From the NCBI GenBank assembly GCA_017451425.1, contig JAFSPP010000006.1, positions 1 to 64,000 of the forward strand: a stretch of DNA of 64,000 bases, in the 5' to 3' direction. Position 1 is the first letter of the stretch. The number at the start of each line of letters is the position of its first letter. Source of the DNA: Clostridia bacterium. GTDB lineage: Bacteria; Bacillota; Clostridia; Oscillospirales; Acutalibacteraceae. Made by a program: the position numbers and the translations under genes. This document shows positions 1 to 7,111 of this stretch, one piece after another. Under the pieces are notes generated by a model that was not told the origin of the DNA, ran no database searches, and saw only the letters and a program-made list of their open reading frames with translations.

Positions 1-102
1 AAACTTATTGATGAATACGTGCAATATTTCAACAATGAGCGTTATTCAACCAAGTGCAAAGGAAAATCCCCAGTTCAGTATCGAACCGAACTGGGGTATT
101 AG
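1..102 (+). CDS. IS3-family transposase, C-terminal fragment (cut by window edge)
   Basis: Only the last 33 codons are visible; the reading frame enters from the left edge and stops at TAG 100-102. The peptide carries NNERYSTKCKGKSPVQYR, the characteristic tail of the integrase-core (DDE) transposase OrfB of IS3-family elements. The catalytic DDE residues lie outside the window, so intactness cannot be judged. It sits immediately inside a terminal inverted repeat, as expected for the right end of such an element. The family call rests on recognising this conserved tail; the IS150-like subgroup is a guess. Confidence 0.8.
   Translation, partial: KLIDEYVQYFNNERYSTKCKGKSPVQYRTELGY
68..96 (+). 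terminator. Hairpin within the 3' end of the transposase gene
   Basis: CCCCAGTTC (68-76) and GAACTGGGG (88-96) form a perfect 9-bp stem that overlaps the last transposase codons. A T-rich run follows at 107-112 after a short gap. Such hairpins at the end of IS transposase genes can terminate transcription leaving the element; here that role is an inference from structure. Confidence 0.45.
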
Positions 103-140
103 GACCTTTTTTAGTGTCTACTTTTAGTTGACAACTTCAA

Positions 141-161
141 GATGCACGGCTTTTTTTATTT
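141..161. other. Orphaned half of an intrinsic terminator next to the IS boundary
   Basis: On the plus strand GATGCACGGC is followed by seven T residues, which is the descending arm plus U tract of a Rho-independent terminator. On the minus strand this is an A-tract and ascending arm directly after the gap stop codon. No matching arm is present before the IS end at 133. The simplest reading is that the IS landed in the loop of a bidirectional hairpin that ended gap. Confidence 0.4.
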
Positions 162-164
162 GCT

Positions 165-1172
165 TTATGAGTGGTCGTGGATGTACTTTACGAGGTCTAC
201 GACCTTGCTGGAATAACCCCACTCGTTGTCGTACCAGGCGAGGAGTTTGACGAAGTGGTCGTTGAGCATGATGCCCTCTTTTGCGTCGAAGATACAGGTC
301 TCCTTGTGGCCGCGAAGGTCTGAGGAGACAACCTCCTCGTCGAGGTAGTCGATGATGCCCTTGAACTCGCCTTCGGAAGCCTCTTTCATGACCTTGCAGA
401 TCTCCTCGTATGTGGTCGGAGTGTCGAGGAGGACAGTGAGGTCGACGATGGATACATCGTTTACCGGTACACGGAATGACATACCCGTAAGTTTGCCCTT
501 GAGCTCCGGAATTACGAGGCCGCAGGCCTTGGCCGCGCCTGTTGTCGAGGGGATGATATTGTTTATGAGGGAACGGCCGGTTCTCCAGTCGCGGCCCGCT
601 CTTGCGTCAACCGGTTTCTGCTTGGAAGTCGCAGAGTGGATGGTTGACATGAGGCCCTCTTTTATGCCGAATTTGTCATTCAAAACCTTTGCCATAGGGG
701 CAAGGCAGTTCGTCGTACAGGACGCATTTGAGACCACGTCGAATGACGGGTCATAGGTCTCGTTGTTGACACCCATGACGAAGGTCGGCATGTCGTCTTT
801 CGCGGGCGCCGTCAGAACGACCTTTTTGGCGCCGCCCTTAAGGTGCTGACCCGCGGTCTCCGTCGTGAGGAACGCGCCCGTGGATTCGATGATATACTCC
901 GCGCCGCAGTCACTCCAGGGGATTTCAGCGAGATCGCTGAAACTGTAAACCGTAATCTTCTTTCCGTTGACGAGGAGACCTCCGTCAACCGCTTCTATTG
1001 TGCCGGGGAAGTTGCCGAAAATACTGTCGTACTTTACGAGGTAGACCATATAGTCAAGATCGGCGTTTCTGAGGTTGATTCCGCAAATTTCAAACTCGTC
1101 AGCGCGCTCGCAGAGAATTCTGAAAACAACTCTGCCTATACGGCCGAAACCGTTAATGCCTACTTTAATCAA
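165..1172 (-). CDS. gap: Glyceraldehyde-3-phosphate dehydrogenase, type I
   Basis: Glycolytic/gluconeogenic enzyme that oxidises glyceraldehyde 3-phosphate to 1,3-bisphosphoglycerate in the cytosol. At 335 aa it has normal length. The Rossmann motif INGFGRIGR is at residues 6-14, the catalytic Cys152 in [12 protein letters not shown], His179 in STIHSAT, and the substrate-site segment DWRTGR follows. The start is TTG (1170-1172) preceded by GGGAG about 8 nt upstream; no ATG fits. Unusual point: where NAD-specific enzymes read IND, this one reads INLRN (32-36), so the Asp that selects NAD over NADP is missing. It is monocistronic by spacing, and its own terminator seems interrupted by the IS. 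Confidence 0.95.
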   Translation of the reverse strand: MIKVGINGFGRIGRVVFRILCERADEFEICGINLRNADLDYMVYLVKYDSIFGNFPGTIEAVDGGLLVNGKKITVYSFSDLAEIPWSDCGAEYIIESTGAFLTTETAGQHLKGGAKKVVLTAPAKDDMPTFVMGVNNETYDPSFDVVSNASCTTNCLAPMAKVLNDKFGIKEGLMSTIHSATSKQKPVDARAGRDWRTGRSLINNIIPSTTGAAKACGLVIPELKGKLTGMSFRVPVNDVSIVDLTVLLDTPTTYEEICKVMKEASEGEFKGIIDYLDEEVVSSDLRGHKETCIFDAKEGIMLNDHFVKLLAWYDNEWGYSSKVVDLVKYIHDHS

Positions 1173-1203
1173 GTCGCATCGCTCCCTTTCTTTTTACGGC
1201 TTG

Positions 1204-1209
1204 ATTATA
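1204..1209 (-). promoter_or_regulatory. Possible -10 box of gap
   Basis: The minus strand reads TATAAT about 30 nt before the TTG start of gap, giving a short leader. No convincing -35 hexamer is found at 16-18 nt spacing, so the assignment rests on the perfect -10 and its position. Confidence 0.35.
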
Positions 1210-1270
1210 ACCCCTTTATGAGAGCAATTCCATAATAGTTTGAAAGTTATCAAAGACTGTTAATTTAAAG

Positions 1271-1306
1271 TCAAAAATACGAAGGCCCGCCTGTCGGCGG
1301 GCCTTC
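1271..1306 (-). terminator. Intrinsic terminator of the small minus-strand genes
   Basis: GAAGGCCCGCC (1281-1291) pairs perfectly with GGCGGGCCTTC (1296-1306) around a TGTC loop. On the minus strand the stem is followed by GTATTTTTGA. It separates the 74-aa gene from gap, so gap needs its own promoter. Confidence 0.75.
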
Positions 1307-1332
1307 TTTATGGGGGAGACGGAGGAGACGAC

Positions 1333-1557
1333 TTAAACGTCGGTGAAGTTGGCTGTTTTCTGGACATTCTTCATGTCCTGTGCGGCTTTCAGGTTGAGCA
1401 CGGTCGTCACAATCGTTGTGAGGAAGTATCCGATGTCATCTACCTGGAGACCGGTCATTATGTCTACGGGGCTTACGAAAAGCAGTGCGCTTATGACGGC
1501 GAGAATGCCGAAGAGGTTTTTCTTTGTCTTGAAATCGTTGTTCATATTGTTATTCAT
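1333..1557 (-). CDS. Small YkvA-like (DUF1232-like) membrane protein
   Basis: A 74-aa protein with a hydrophilic Asn/Lys N-terminus, a first hydrophobic helix (about residues 15-29) and the signature SPVDIMTGLQVDDIGYF leading into a second hydrophobic segment. The SP-D-I/L...DD-GY pattern matches the DUF1232/YkvA family of small membrane proteins, whose biochemical role is unknown. The ATG has a clear AAGGAG 8 nt upstream. It overlaps the end of the preceding 41-aa ORF by 8 nt, suggesting translational coupling, and ends before a strong terminator. Family assignment is by motif only. Confidence 0.65.
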   Translation of the reverse strand: MNNNMNNDFKTKKNLFGILAVISALLFVSPVDIMTGLQVDDIGYFLTTIVTTVLNLKAAQDMKNVQKTANFTDV

Positions 1558-1675
1558 GAGTTTTATCTCCTTTTAATTTCGATTTATCCTTGAGAGCCAG
1601 CTTTCTGCTGTACTCGATCTGTCGGTTCATTTTGTCTAACATTTTTATTGTATCAATTCTCTTTTGTGCATCCAT
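1550..1675 (-). CDS. Short basic ORF upstream of the YkvA-like gene
   Basis: A 41-codon ORF rich in Lys, Asp and Arg (KMLDKMNRQIEYSRKLALK in its centre) that would form an amphipathic helix. It starts at ATG 1675-1673, 16 nt after an AAAGGAGG; that spacing is long, so an internal Met is possible. Its stop codon lies inside the start region of the 74-aa membrane protein, an arrangement typical of coupled genes. No family is recognised. The coupling, the upstream GGAGG and the non-random composition are the only support. Confidence 0.4.
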   Translation of the reverse strand: MDAQKRIDTIKMLDKMNRQIEYSRKLALKDKSKLKGDKTHE

Positions 1676-1777
1676 ACATTGCCTGACGCTTCCTCCTTTC
1701 CCTTTGCAACTACAGTGTAACCCCGTTTTCGGGAAAAATAACGGCCTGTGTCGGCGGAATATTATTTCTTATTCCGT

Positions 1778-1806
1778 TTGAAATGGGGGAATAAGTGCTG
1801 TATAAT
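1778..1806 (+). promoter_or_regulatory. Promoter of the HTH operon
   Basis: TTGAAA (1778-1783), 17-nt spacer and TATAAT (1801-1806) make a near-consensus SigA-type promoter. The start codon of the HTH gene follows 38 nt after the -10, with GGAGGTG just before it. Confidence 0.8.
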
Positions 1807-1844
1807 GTAGTTATTATTTATCGCGCGCGTGCGGAGGTGAAACA

Positions 1845-2312
1845 ATGGGTAAACGTTCCGTAAAAGAGGATAAGACGATTTATCAGGAGACACGTGAGGA
1901 GTGCGGCCTGTCGCGGGCAGCGGCAGCGGAACTGCTCGAGTGTATCTCCGAGAGCCGCATTGAAAAGATTGAGCTCTCCGGTTCGCTGCCGCATCCGGAC
2001 GAGGTTCTCGTGATGGCGAAGAAGTACAAGAAGCCGTCACTCTGCAACTACTATTGTTCGCGCGAGTGTCCCATAGGACAGGAATATGTGCCCGCTGTGG
2101 AGGTGACAGACCTCCCGACGGTGACGCTTGAGATACTTCGTCTTCTCGGCAGGCTTGACGCCGAGAAGGAACGTCTCATAGAAATAAGCGTCGACGGCAC
2201 GATAAGTGAAGATGAACGAGCCGATTTTGAAAAGATAAAGGATGAACTCGACAAGATGTCCCTTGCCGTTGATTCACTGAAAGCATGGTTTGACGAAAAG
2301 ATCGGCGAATGA
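1845..2312 (+). CDS. Helix-turn-helix protein with a Cys cluster
   Basis: 155 aa. Residues about 10-65 form an XRE-like DNA-binding domain (YQETREECGLSRAAAAELL ... SRIEKIE) followed by a Cys-rich joint CNYYCSRECPIGQEYVP, and then a charged helical C-terminus that should form a coiled coil. Proteins with this HTH plus CNYYC..ECPIG..YVP layout are common in clostridial genomes and mobile elements; that recollection cannot be checked here. The Cys residues could bind a metal. It is first in an operon with the 84-aa gene (ATGA overlap) and the L,D-transpeptidase, and has its own strong promoter. Targets are unknown. Confidence 0.75.
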   Translation: MGKRSVKEDKTIYQETREECGLSRAAAAELLECISESRIEKIELSGSLPHPDEVLVMAKKYKKPSLCNYYCSRECPIGQEYVPAVEVTDLPTVTLEILRLLGRLDAEKERLIEISVDGTISEDERADFEKIKDELDKMSLAVDSLKAWFDEKIGE

Positions 2313-2563
2313 CGGAGGTAAGAAACTTGAAGGCGAGAATCTTAAACAATCTGAAGGTGTTTGCAAAGCTCCTCATTGACATATTCAGAGAAGTTTCAAT
2401 GGCCAACTGGCGCTTTATTGAGATGTATGCCCATGCGAGAGCACAGGGCAAGCGCTTTGACTGGTCAAAACTCCTGCCCCCGCAACCTTCATACTACAAG
2501 ATAGGAATAGACATGAATCTCCTGCAGTTTTTAATGGACTGGGCGGGAAATAATGACGATTGA
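2309..2563 (+). CDS. Hypothetical protein, 84 aa
   Basis: Starts inside the stop of the HTH gene (ATGA overlap), so its translation is coupled. The N-terminal half (NLKARILNNLKVFAKLLIDIF) is an amphipathic basic helix; the C-terminus is acidic and aromatic (FDWSKLLPPQPSYYK ... FLMDWAGNNDD). There is no signal peptide or clear membrane span. I do not recognise a family. A partner role for the HTH protein is suggested only by the coupling. Confidence 0.7.
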   Translation: MTEVRNLKARILNNLKVFAKLLIDIFREVSMANWRFIEMYAHARAQGKRFDWSKLLPPQPSYYKIGIDMNLLQFLMDWAGNNDD

Positions 2564-2571
2564 GGAAGAAT

Positions 2572-3474
2572 ATGCCGGAAATAAAACATGCCGATGAGGC
2601 ACAGGTAAAAAAGATAAAGAAGCGCAATACTCTGATTGCCGTTGCGGCGGCAGTGATTGTCATTGCCGTCCTGGCGACTGTCGTGACCGTCAAGGCTGTC
2701 GCGAAGAAGAAGGCGGCAGCGGCTGCGAAGACTACCAAGGCGCCGGTCACGACCGAGGCGACCACTGAGCCGACAACCGAGGCTGAGACCGAGGAGTCCA
2801 CGACTGAGGAGACCACGACGGCGACACCGACCACGACTGCCGCGCCCGCCACAACCACGGCGGCGCCCGCAGCGAATACGGCGTCCGTTGATTCCTCAGG
2901 TAAGGTTACCTTCGTCACGAGCGCGGACTACGCCGCGAGCCACCGCTACTGTGTGGGTGTAAACCGCCAGATGCACACGGTGACCGTCTACGGCAAGGAT
3001 GACAGCAACAACTACACGAAACCCGTCATTGCTTTTGCCTGCTCCTGCGGCAAGCCCGGACATGAGACCCCTGCGGGTACATTCTTTGCCGGAGCGAACA
3101 CCAGAACGGACTGGAAATACACCTGGCTTACCATGGTGGACAGTTCATACGGCCAGTACACCACGCAGATTACCGGAGCCATCTGGTTCCACTCCGTGTG
3201 CTACACGCAAAACGGCAACAAGGGCACACTTGAGTACGAAGAGTACAACAAGCTCGGAGGACCTGCATCGCTCGGCTGCGTAAGGCTCTGTGTACGCGAT
3301 GCAAAATGGGTCTACGAGAATGTTTCCGACAGAGGAACATTAGTCTTTATCTACGACAGTTCGGTTCCTGGACCGCTCGGCAAACCCGAGGCTCCGAGAG
3401 TTGACGTGAACAGTCCGAACAGGGGCTGGGATCCGACCGATCCGGACCCCGCAAACCCGTGGAAAACGAGTTAA
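2572..3474 (+). CDS. Membrane-anchored L,D-transpeptidase (YkuD domain)
   Basis: Peptidoglycan cross-linking or modifying enzyme acting outside the membrane. Residues 20-43 are a single N-terminal membrane anchor, 50-105 a Thr/Glu/Ala/Pro linker across the wall, and about 112-275 the YkuD domain with His207 (WFHSV) and the catalytic motif SLGCVRL containing Cys236. An ATG at 2572 preceded by GAGGAAG is preferred; a TTG at 2560 overlapping the previous stop would add four residues. It is the last gene before the two-component system, and the shared envelope theme suggests a stress-response block. Confidence 0.9.
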   Translation: MPEIKHADEAQVKKIKKRNTLIAVAAAVIVIAVLATVVTVKAVAKKKAAAAAKTTKAPVTTEATTEPTTEAETEESTTEETTTATPTTTAAPATTTAAPAANTASVDSSGKVTFVTSADYAASHRYCVGVNRQMHTVTVYGKDDSNNYTKPVIAFACSCGKPGHETPAGTFFAGANTRTDWKYTWLTMVDSSYGQYTTQITGAIWFHSVCYTQNGNKGTLEYEEYNKLGGPASLGCVRLCVRDAKWVYENVSDRGTLVFIYDSSVPGPLGKPEAPRVDVNSPNRGWDPTDPDPANPWKTS

Positions 3475-3521
3475 GAGTATTTTAAGATTCAAGGTTATTA
3501 TCTGTTTTTTAGGAGGCCAAA

Positions 3522-4211
3522 ATGAGCATAGGAAAGATACTGGTAGTGGACGATGATCCCAATATCTGTGAACTGCTTCGGCTGTATATGGAAAAGGACG
3601 GCTATACCGTCGCCATAGCGAATGACGGCGAGACCGCCGTGAAGGTCTTTGACGAGACGAAGCCGGACATAGTCCTGCTCGATATCATGCTGCCAAGAAT
3701 GGACGGCTGGCAGGTCTGTCGTGAGATAAGAAAGACATCCGACACTCCGATAATAATGGTTACGGCAAAGGGCGAGACCTTTGACAAGGTGCTGGGACTT
3801 GAACTCGGCGCTGACGACTATGTCGTAAAGCCCTTTGACACCAAAGAAATAATGGCCCGTATAAAGGCCGTGCTCCGCCGCACCGCAACGGTTGTGGAGG
3901 AGACAGTGAAACAGGTCGATTACGAGGACCTCTCCATCAATCTCACAAACTACGAGATGAAGGTAAAGGGCGAGGTGATAAGCACACCTCCGAAAGAGCT
4001 TGAGCTTATCTATCATCTCGCGTCAAACCCGAACCGCGTATTTACGCGCGACCAGCTCCTCGATGAGGTCTGGGGATTTGATTACTACGGTGACTCGAGA
4101 ACGGTTGACGTACATGTAAAACGTCTGCGCGAGAAACTCGAGAACATCTCCGACAAGTGGGCCCTGAAGACAGTCTGGGGCGTAGGATACAAATTTGAAA
4201 CGAAGGACTAG
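3522..4211 (+). CDS. OmpR-family response regulator
   Basis: 229 aa, cytosolic transcription regulator. The receiver domain (4-120) has the acidic DDD at 10-12, phospho-acceptor Asp54 in VLLDIMLPRMDG, Thr81 and Lys103 in VVKPFD. The C-terminal winged helix (about 135-227) includes ELELIYHLASNPNRVFTR and SRTVDVHVKRLREKL. The start has an AGGAGG 6 nt upstream. The histidine kinase follows after 5 nt, so they form a pair; the HtrA-type protease overlapping the kinase gene is a likely part of the same response. The ligand or stress sensed is unknown. Confidence 0.95.
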   Translation: MSIGKILVVDDDPNICELLRLYMEKDGYTVAIANDGETAVKVFDETKPDIVLLDIMLPRMDGWQVCREIRKTSDTPIIMVTAKGETFDKVLGLELGADDYVVKPFDTKEIMARIKAVLRRTATVVEETVKQVDYEDLSINLTNYEMKVKGEVISTPPKELELIYHLASNPNRVFTRDQLLDEVWGFDYYGDSRTVDVHVKRLREKLENISDKWALKTVWGVGYKFETKD

Positions 4212-4216
4212 TTGAT

Positions 4217-5758
4217 ATGTCTCAGGAAAAGGCAAAGAAGTCGAGACGCAGCACCCTGTTTTTCAAGTACTTCATGGTCACGTTCTCAATTCTCCTGGTT
4301 TCAACTCTGGCCTTCGGTGTCGTCTCCACCATCTTTATGATGAACTACTGGAATTCCAGCAATATGGAGATGCTCAGGAGAAATGTAGACTCACTTGTTG
4401 CGGATATACAGGTGATGGATCAGAAGGGTGACTTCTCGAGAACAAGCGGCGAGGCAAATGTCACGCTGTTCATTGACTTTCATACTACCTCGGATGCTAC
4501 GGGAGCGGACTTTTTCATGACCGACCTCTCGGGCAATGTAATCGTCTGCCGCGACCTCATAACGGATGAACTCCAGGTGCTCCACAACACCGCGAAGTTC
4601 TGTACGCGTCACGGCGGCACGAGGATAAGTGAGGAAATACTGAAAAAGACCACGGACAAGGGTTACAACAGCACACAGAACTTCACGGGCCTTCGGGAGG
4701 ACATGAGCCTTCTGGTCGGCAAACAGGTGCTTGATGCTGACGGTAATCCTCTGGGTTATGTCTTCGGCACACTGCCGATTTTCGAGAACCTGAATCTGTA
4801 CGTCAGGAACCTTCTGAGACTCTTTGCGGGAGCCGCGGTGGTATCGCTGGTATTTGCGATAATCCTGGTTTACATCTTCAGTGACAAGATGACACAGCCT
4901 CTCCGTGAGATGTCTAAAATTACGAAACTCTATGCGCGCGGTGATTTTCAGCAGCGCATTCCCATAAAAGGAAACGATGAGCTCTCAGACCTCTGTGAGA
5001 AACTGAACTCAATGGCGGACTCACTCGAGGTGCTCGACAAGTCGAGGAGCTCGTTCGTCGCGAACGTGTCACATGAACTTAAGACGCCGATGACATCCAT
5101 AGGCGGCTTCATTGACGGAATTCTCGACGGCACCATACCGCAGAGTGAGGAGAAAAAGTATCTGAGAATAGTGAGCGACGAGGTCAAACGTCTCTCATCG
5201 CTTGTTCAGACCATGCTCACGCTCTCGAAAATCGAGGCGGGCGAGGAAAAACTGAACCCCGGAGAGACCGAACTGAAGGAACTCCTGTTCAATGCATTGC
5301 TGGGCTTTGAAAAGCCCATAGAGGACGCAGGTATAGAGATTCTCGGCTTCGAGGACATGAAGGAATGCACCGTCTTCGCTGACGAGAAGATGCTTTACCA
5401 GGTCATCTACAACCTCTATGACAATGCCGTCAAGTTTACGAACGAGGGCGGAAAGATTTATGTTGAACTGCTCGATGAGGCCGACAAGGCCACCATCACC
5501 GTGGCAAACACCGGTGAGGGTATAAAGGATCAGGAACTCCTGCATATTTTCGAGCGTTTCTACAAAGTCGACCAGTCACGCAGTGAATATGTCAAGGGAG
5601 TAGGCCTCGGCCTCAACCTTGCTAAGAATATTGTGGAGCTCCACGGCGGAGAAATCTCTGCGGTTTCAAAACCGGGAGTGCTTACGAGCTTCAGTTTCTG
5701 GATTCCGAAAACAAATAATACGGGAAGTGATAATCGTGGAAGAAACAACCACCAATAA
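4217..5758 (+). CDS. Sensor histidine kinase
   Basis: 513 aa. Membrane helix 1 (14-43), extracytoplasmic sensor (45-198), membrane helix 2 (199-222), HAMP (223-276), HisKA with phospho-acceptor His286 in NVSHELKTP, and an ATPase domain with N box YDNAVKF, G1 NTGEGI, F box ERFYKVD and G2 GVGLGLNL. All kinase residues are present. The gene follows the response regulator directly and its 3' end overlaps the protease gene by 23 nt, which indicates one transcription unit. The extracellular domain resembles a small PAS-like sensor by size only. Confidence 0.95.
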   Translation: MSQEKAKKSRRSTLFFKYFMVTFSILLVSTLAFGVVSTIFMMNYWNSSNMEMLRRNVDSLVADIQVMDQKGDFSRTSGEANVTLFIDFHTTSDATGADFFMTDLSGNVIVCRDLITDELQVLHNTAKFCTRHGGTRISEEILKKTTDKGYNSTQNFTGLREDMSLLVGKQVLDADGNPLGYVFGTLPIFENLNLYVRNLLRLFAGAAVVSLVFAIILVYIFSDKMTQPLREMSKITKLYARGDFQQRIPIKGNDELSDLCEKLNSMADSLEVLDKSRSSFVANVSHELKTPMTSIGGFIDGILDGTIPQSEEKKYLRIVSDEVKRLSSLVQTMLTLSKIEAGEEKLNPGETELKELLFNALLGFEKPIEDAGIEILGFEDMKECTVFADEKMLYQVIYNLYDNAVKFTNEGGKIYVELLDEADKATITVANTGEGIKDQELLHIFERFYKVDQSRSEYVKGVGLGLNLAKNIVELHGGEISAVSKPGVLTSFSFWIPKTNNTGSDNRGRNNHQ

Positions 5759-6971
5759 AAAGACCGGAAAAGCGGGCCGCACGTTTTTCATAATCATGCT
5801 TGTGGCCATAGTGCTCATAGCGGGTATTGCCGCAATATCAATAATCCTTTCCGGCAAGAGCGCCGATAAGGAGAGGAAGCGTCAGGCAAATGCGGACATG
5901 ACCGCATCTGTTGAGATTGCGGACGCAAAGGAATACAACGAGAAGGGTTCGGGCGATACCCTGAGCCCCGTTGAAATAGCCGAAAAGGTACAGCCTTCTG
6001 TTATGGCCGTAATCACTTACAGAGGCAGCGAGAACGTGGGTGAGGGCTCAGGCATCTTTATGAGCGAGGATATCACGGGTACATATACCTATGTCCTGAC
6101 CTGTGCTCATATCGTTGATGCTACGGGCATTACGACGAAAATCGAACTTGAGAACGGTACTCAGTATGACGCTGAAGTAGTCGGTTTTGATACCAGAACC
6201 GATGTAGCTGTCCTTCGTGTAAAGGCTACGGGCTTTACACTTGCCGAGTTCGGTGACTCGTCAGTGCTCAAAGTCGGAGAACCCGTATATGCGATAGGTA
6301 ACCCGGGAGGCACTGCCTACTACGGTTCCTTCACAGGCGGCTATGTCTCCGCGATAAGCAGACCTATGACAACTTCATCATCAAGATACACGATGACATG
6401 CATCCAGCATGATGCCGCAATCAACCCCGGTAACTCCGGCGGTGCGCTCATAAACAGCTACGGACAGGTTATCGGCATGAACTCTTCGAAGATTGCCGAT
6501 GAGGAGTACGAGGGTATGGGATTTGCCGTACCGAGCAGCGTCTTCAAGGACGTCGCCGATGACATCCTTACCTCCGGCTATGTCAAGGACAGAGCGAAAC
6601 TCGGCATAAGTTATATGACCTGCAGCCAGAACCTGACTTATGCAAAGATCGTAAATGACAACGATCTTCCCGCAGGTACGATAATCATCGCCGAAATCGA
6701 CCCGTCAAGCTCCCTTTACGACACTGAAGTTGTCGCGGGCGACATGATAATTGCCGCAAACGGCAAGGACATGGACAAGGTTGATGTCCTTCTGAGCATA
6801 ATCGAGAAGGCAAAGCCGGGCGATAAGCTTCAGCTGACTATCGCGCATGTCAACAGAGACTACTCCATAGAAAAATTCAAAATCACCTGTGAACTCGTCG
6901 AGGACACCGGTACTGCGGCGACAGCTGCCGAATCGGATGACGGCGGTTTTGAAAATCCTTTCGGAGATTAA
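5736..6971 (+). CDS. HtrA/DegP-type serine protease with PDZ domain
   Basis: 411 aa, anchored outside the membrane by one N-terminal helix (16-40). The trypsin-like domain contains His125 (TCAHIVD), Asp156 (RTDVAVL) and Ser234 (NPGNSGGALIN); one PDZ domain fills about 288-390. It degrades or refolds damaged envelope proteins. The start is GTG 5736, with GGGAAGTG just upstream; GTG 5727 is an alternative. It overlaps the 3' end of the kinase gene by 23 nt, so the two-component system probably controls it, as for CssRS/HtrA in Bacillus (comparison from knowledge, not shown here). A terminator follows. Confidence 0.9.
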   Translation: MEETTTNKKTGKAGRTFFIIMLVAIVLIAGIAAISIILSGKSADKERKRQANADMTASVEIADAKEYNEKGSGDTLSPVEIAEKVQPSVMAVITYRGSENVGEGSGIFMSEDITGTYTYVLTCAHIVDATGITTKIELENGTQYDAEVVGFDTRTDVAVLRVKATGFTLAEFGDSSVLKVGEPVYAIGNPGGTAYYGSFTGGYVSAISRPMTTSSSRYTMTCIQHDAAINPGNSGGALINSYGQVIGMNSSKIADEEYEGMGFAVPSSVFKDVADDILTSGYVKDRAKLGISYMTCSQNLTYAKIVNDNDLPAGTIIIAEIDPSSSLYDTEVVAGDMIIAANGKDMDKVDVLLSIIEKAKPGDKLQLTIAHVNRDYSIEKFKITCELVEDTGTAATAAESDDGGFENPFGD

Positions 6972-6983
6972 ACAGGCAGCTTC

Positions 6984-7014
6984 AAGGGCAATGCATTTTT
7001 GCATTGCCCTTTTT
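6984..7014 (+). terminator. Intrinsic terminator after the HtrA-type gene
   Basis: AAGGGCAATGC (6984-6994) pairs with GCATTGCCCTT (7001-7011), followed by TTTT. It closes the two-component/protease operon; the next promoter begins inside its descending arm. Confidence 0.85.
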
Positions 7015-7032
7015 AACTATCTATGGTATAAT
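7004..7032 (+). promoter_or_regulatory. Promoter of rny, overlapping the preceding terminator
   Basis: TTGCCC (7004-7009) and TATAAT (7027-7032) are separated by 17 nt. The -35 lies in the 3' arm of the terminator hairpin. The leader to the TTG start is about 75 nt. Confidence 0.65.
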
Positions 7033-7111
7033 TATATAGTTAATGTGGTGTTATGTTTATAATTAAACTTCACATATTACGCAATATAAAGAAACAGGAG
7101 GTGAATTATCT

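Larger units (their letters stand above)
1..133 (+). mobile_element. Right end of an IS3-type insertion sequence
   Basis: The element contains the transposase tail, then a short spacer and a terminal sequence that reads TGTCTACTTTTAGTTGACA and ends in CA at 132-133, the usual terminal dinucleotide of IS3-family ends. The left end, the frameshift region and any target duplication are outside the window. Position 133 as the boundary is inferred from the TG...CA rule and from the change to gap-flanking sequence just after it. Confidence 0.65.

Noticed and set aside
352-756. 134-codon plus-strand ORF opposite gap
   Set aside because: It is the antisense of a clear GAPDH gene, has no ribosome site and its protein resembles nothing.
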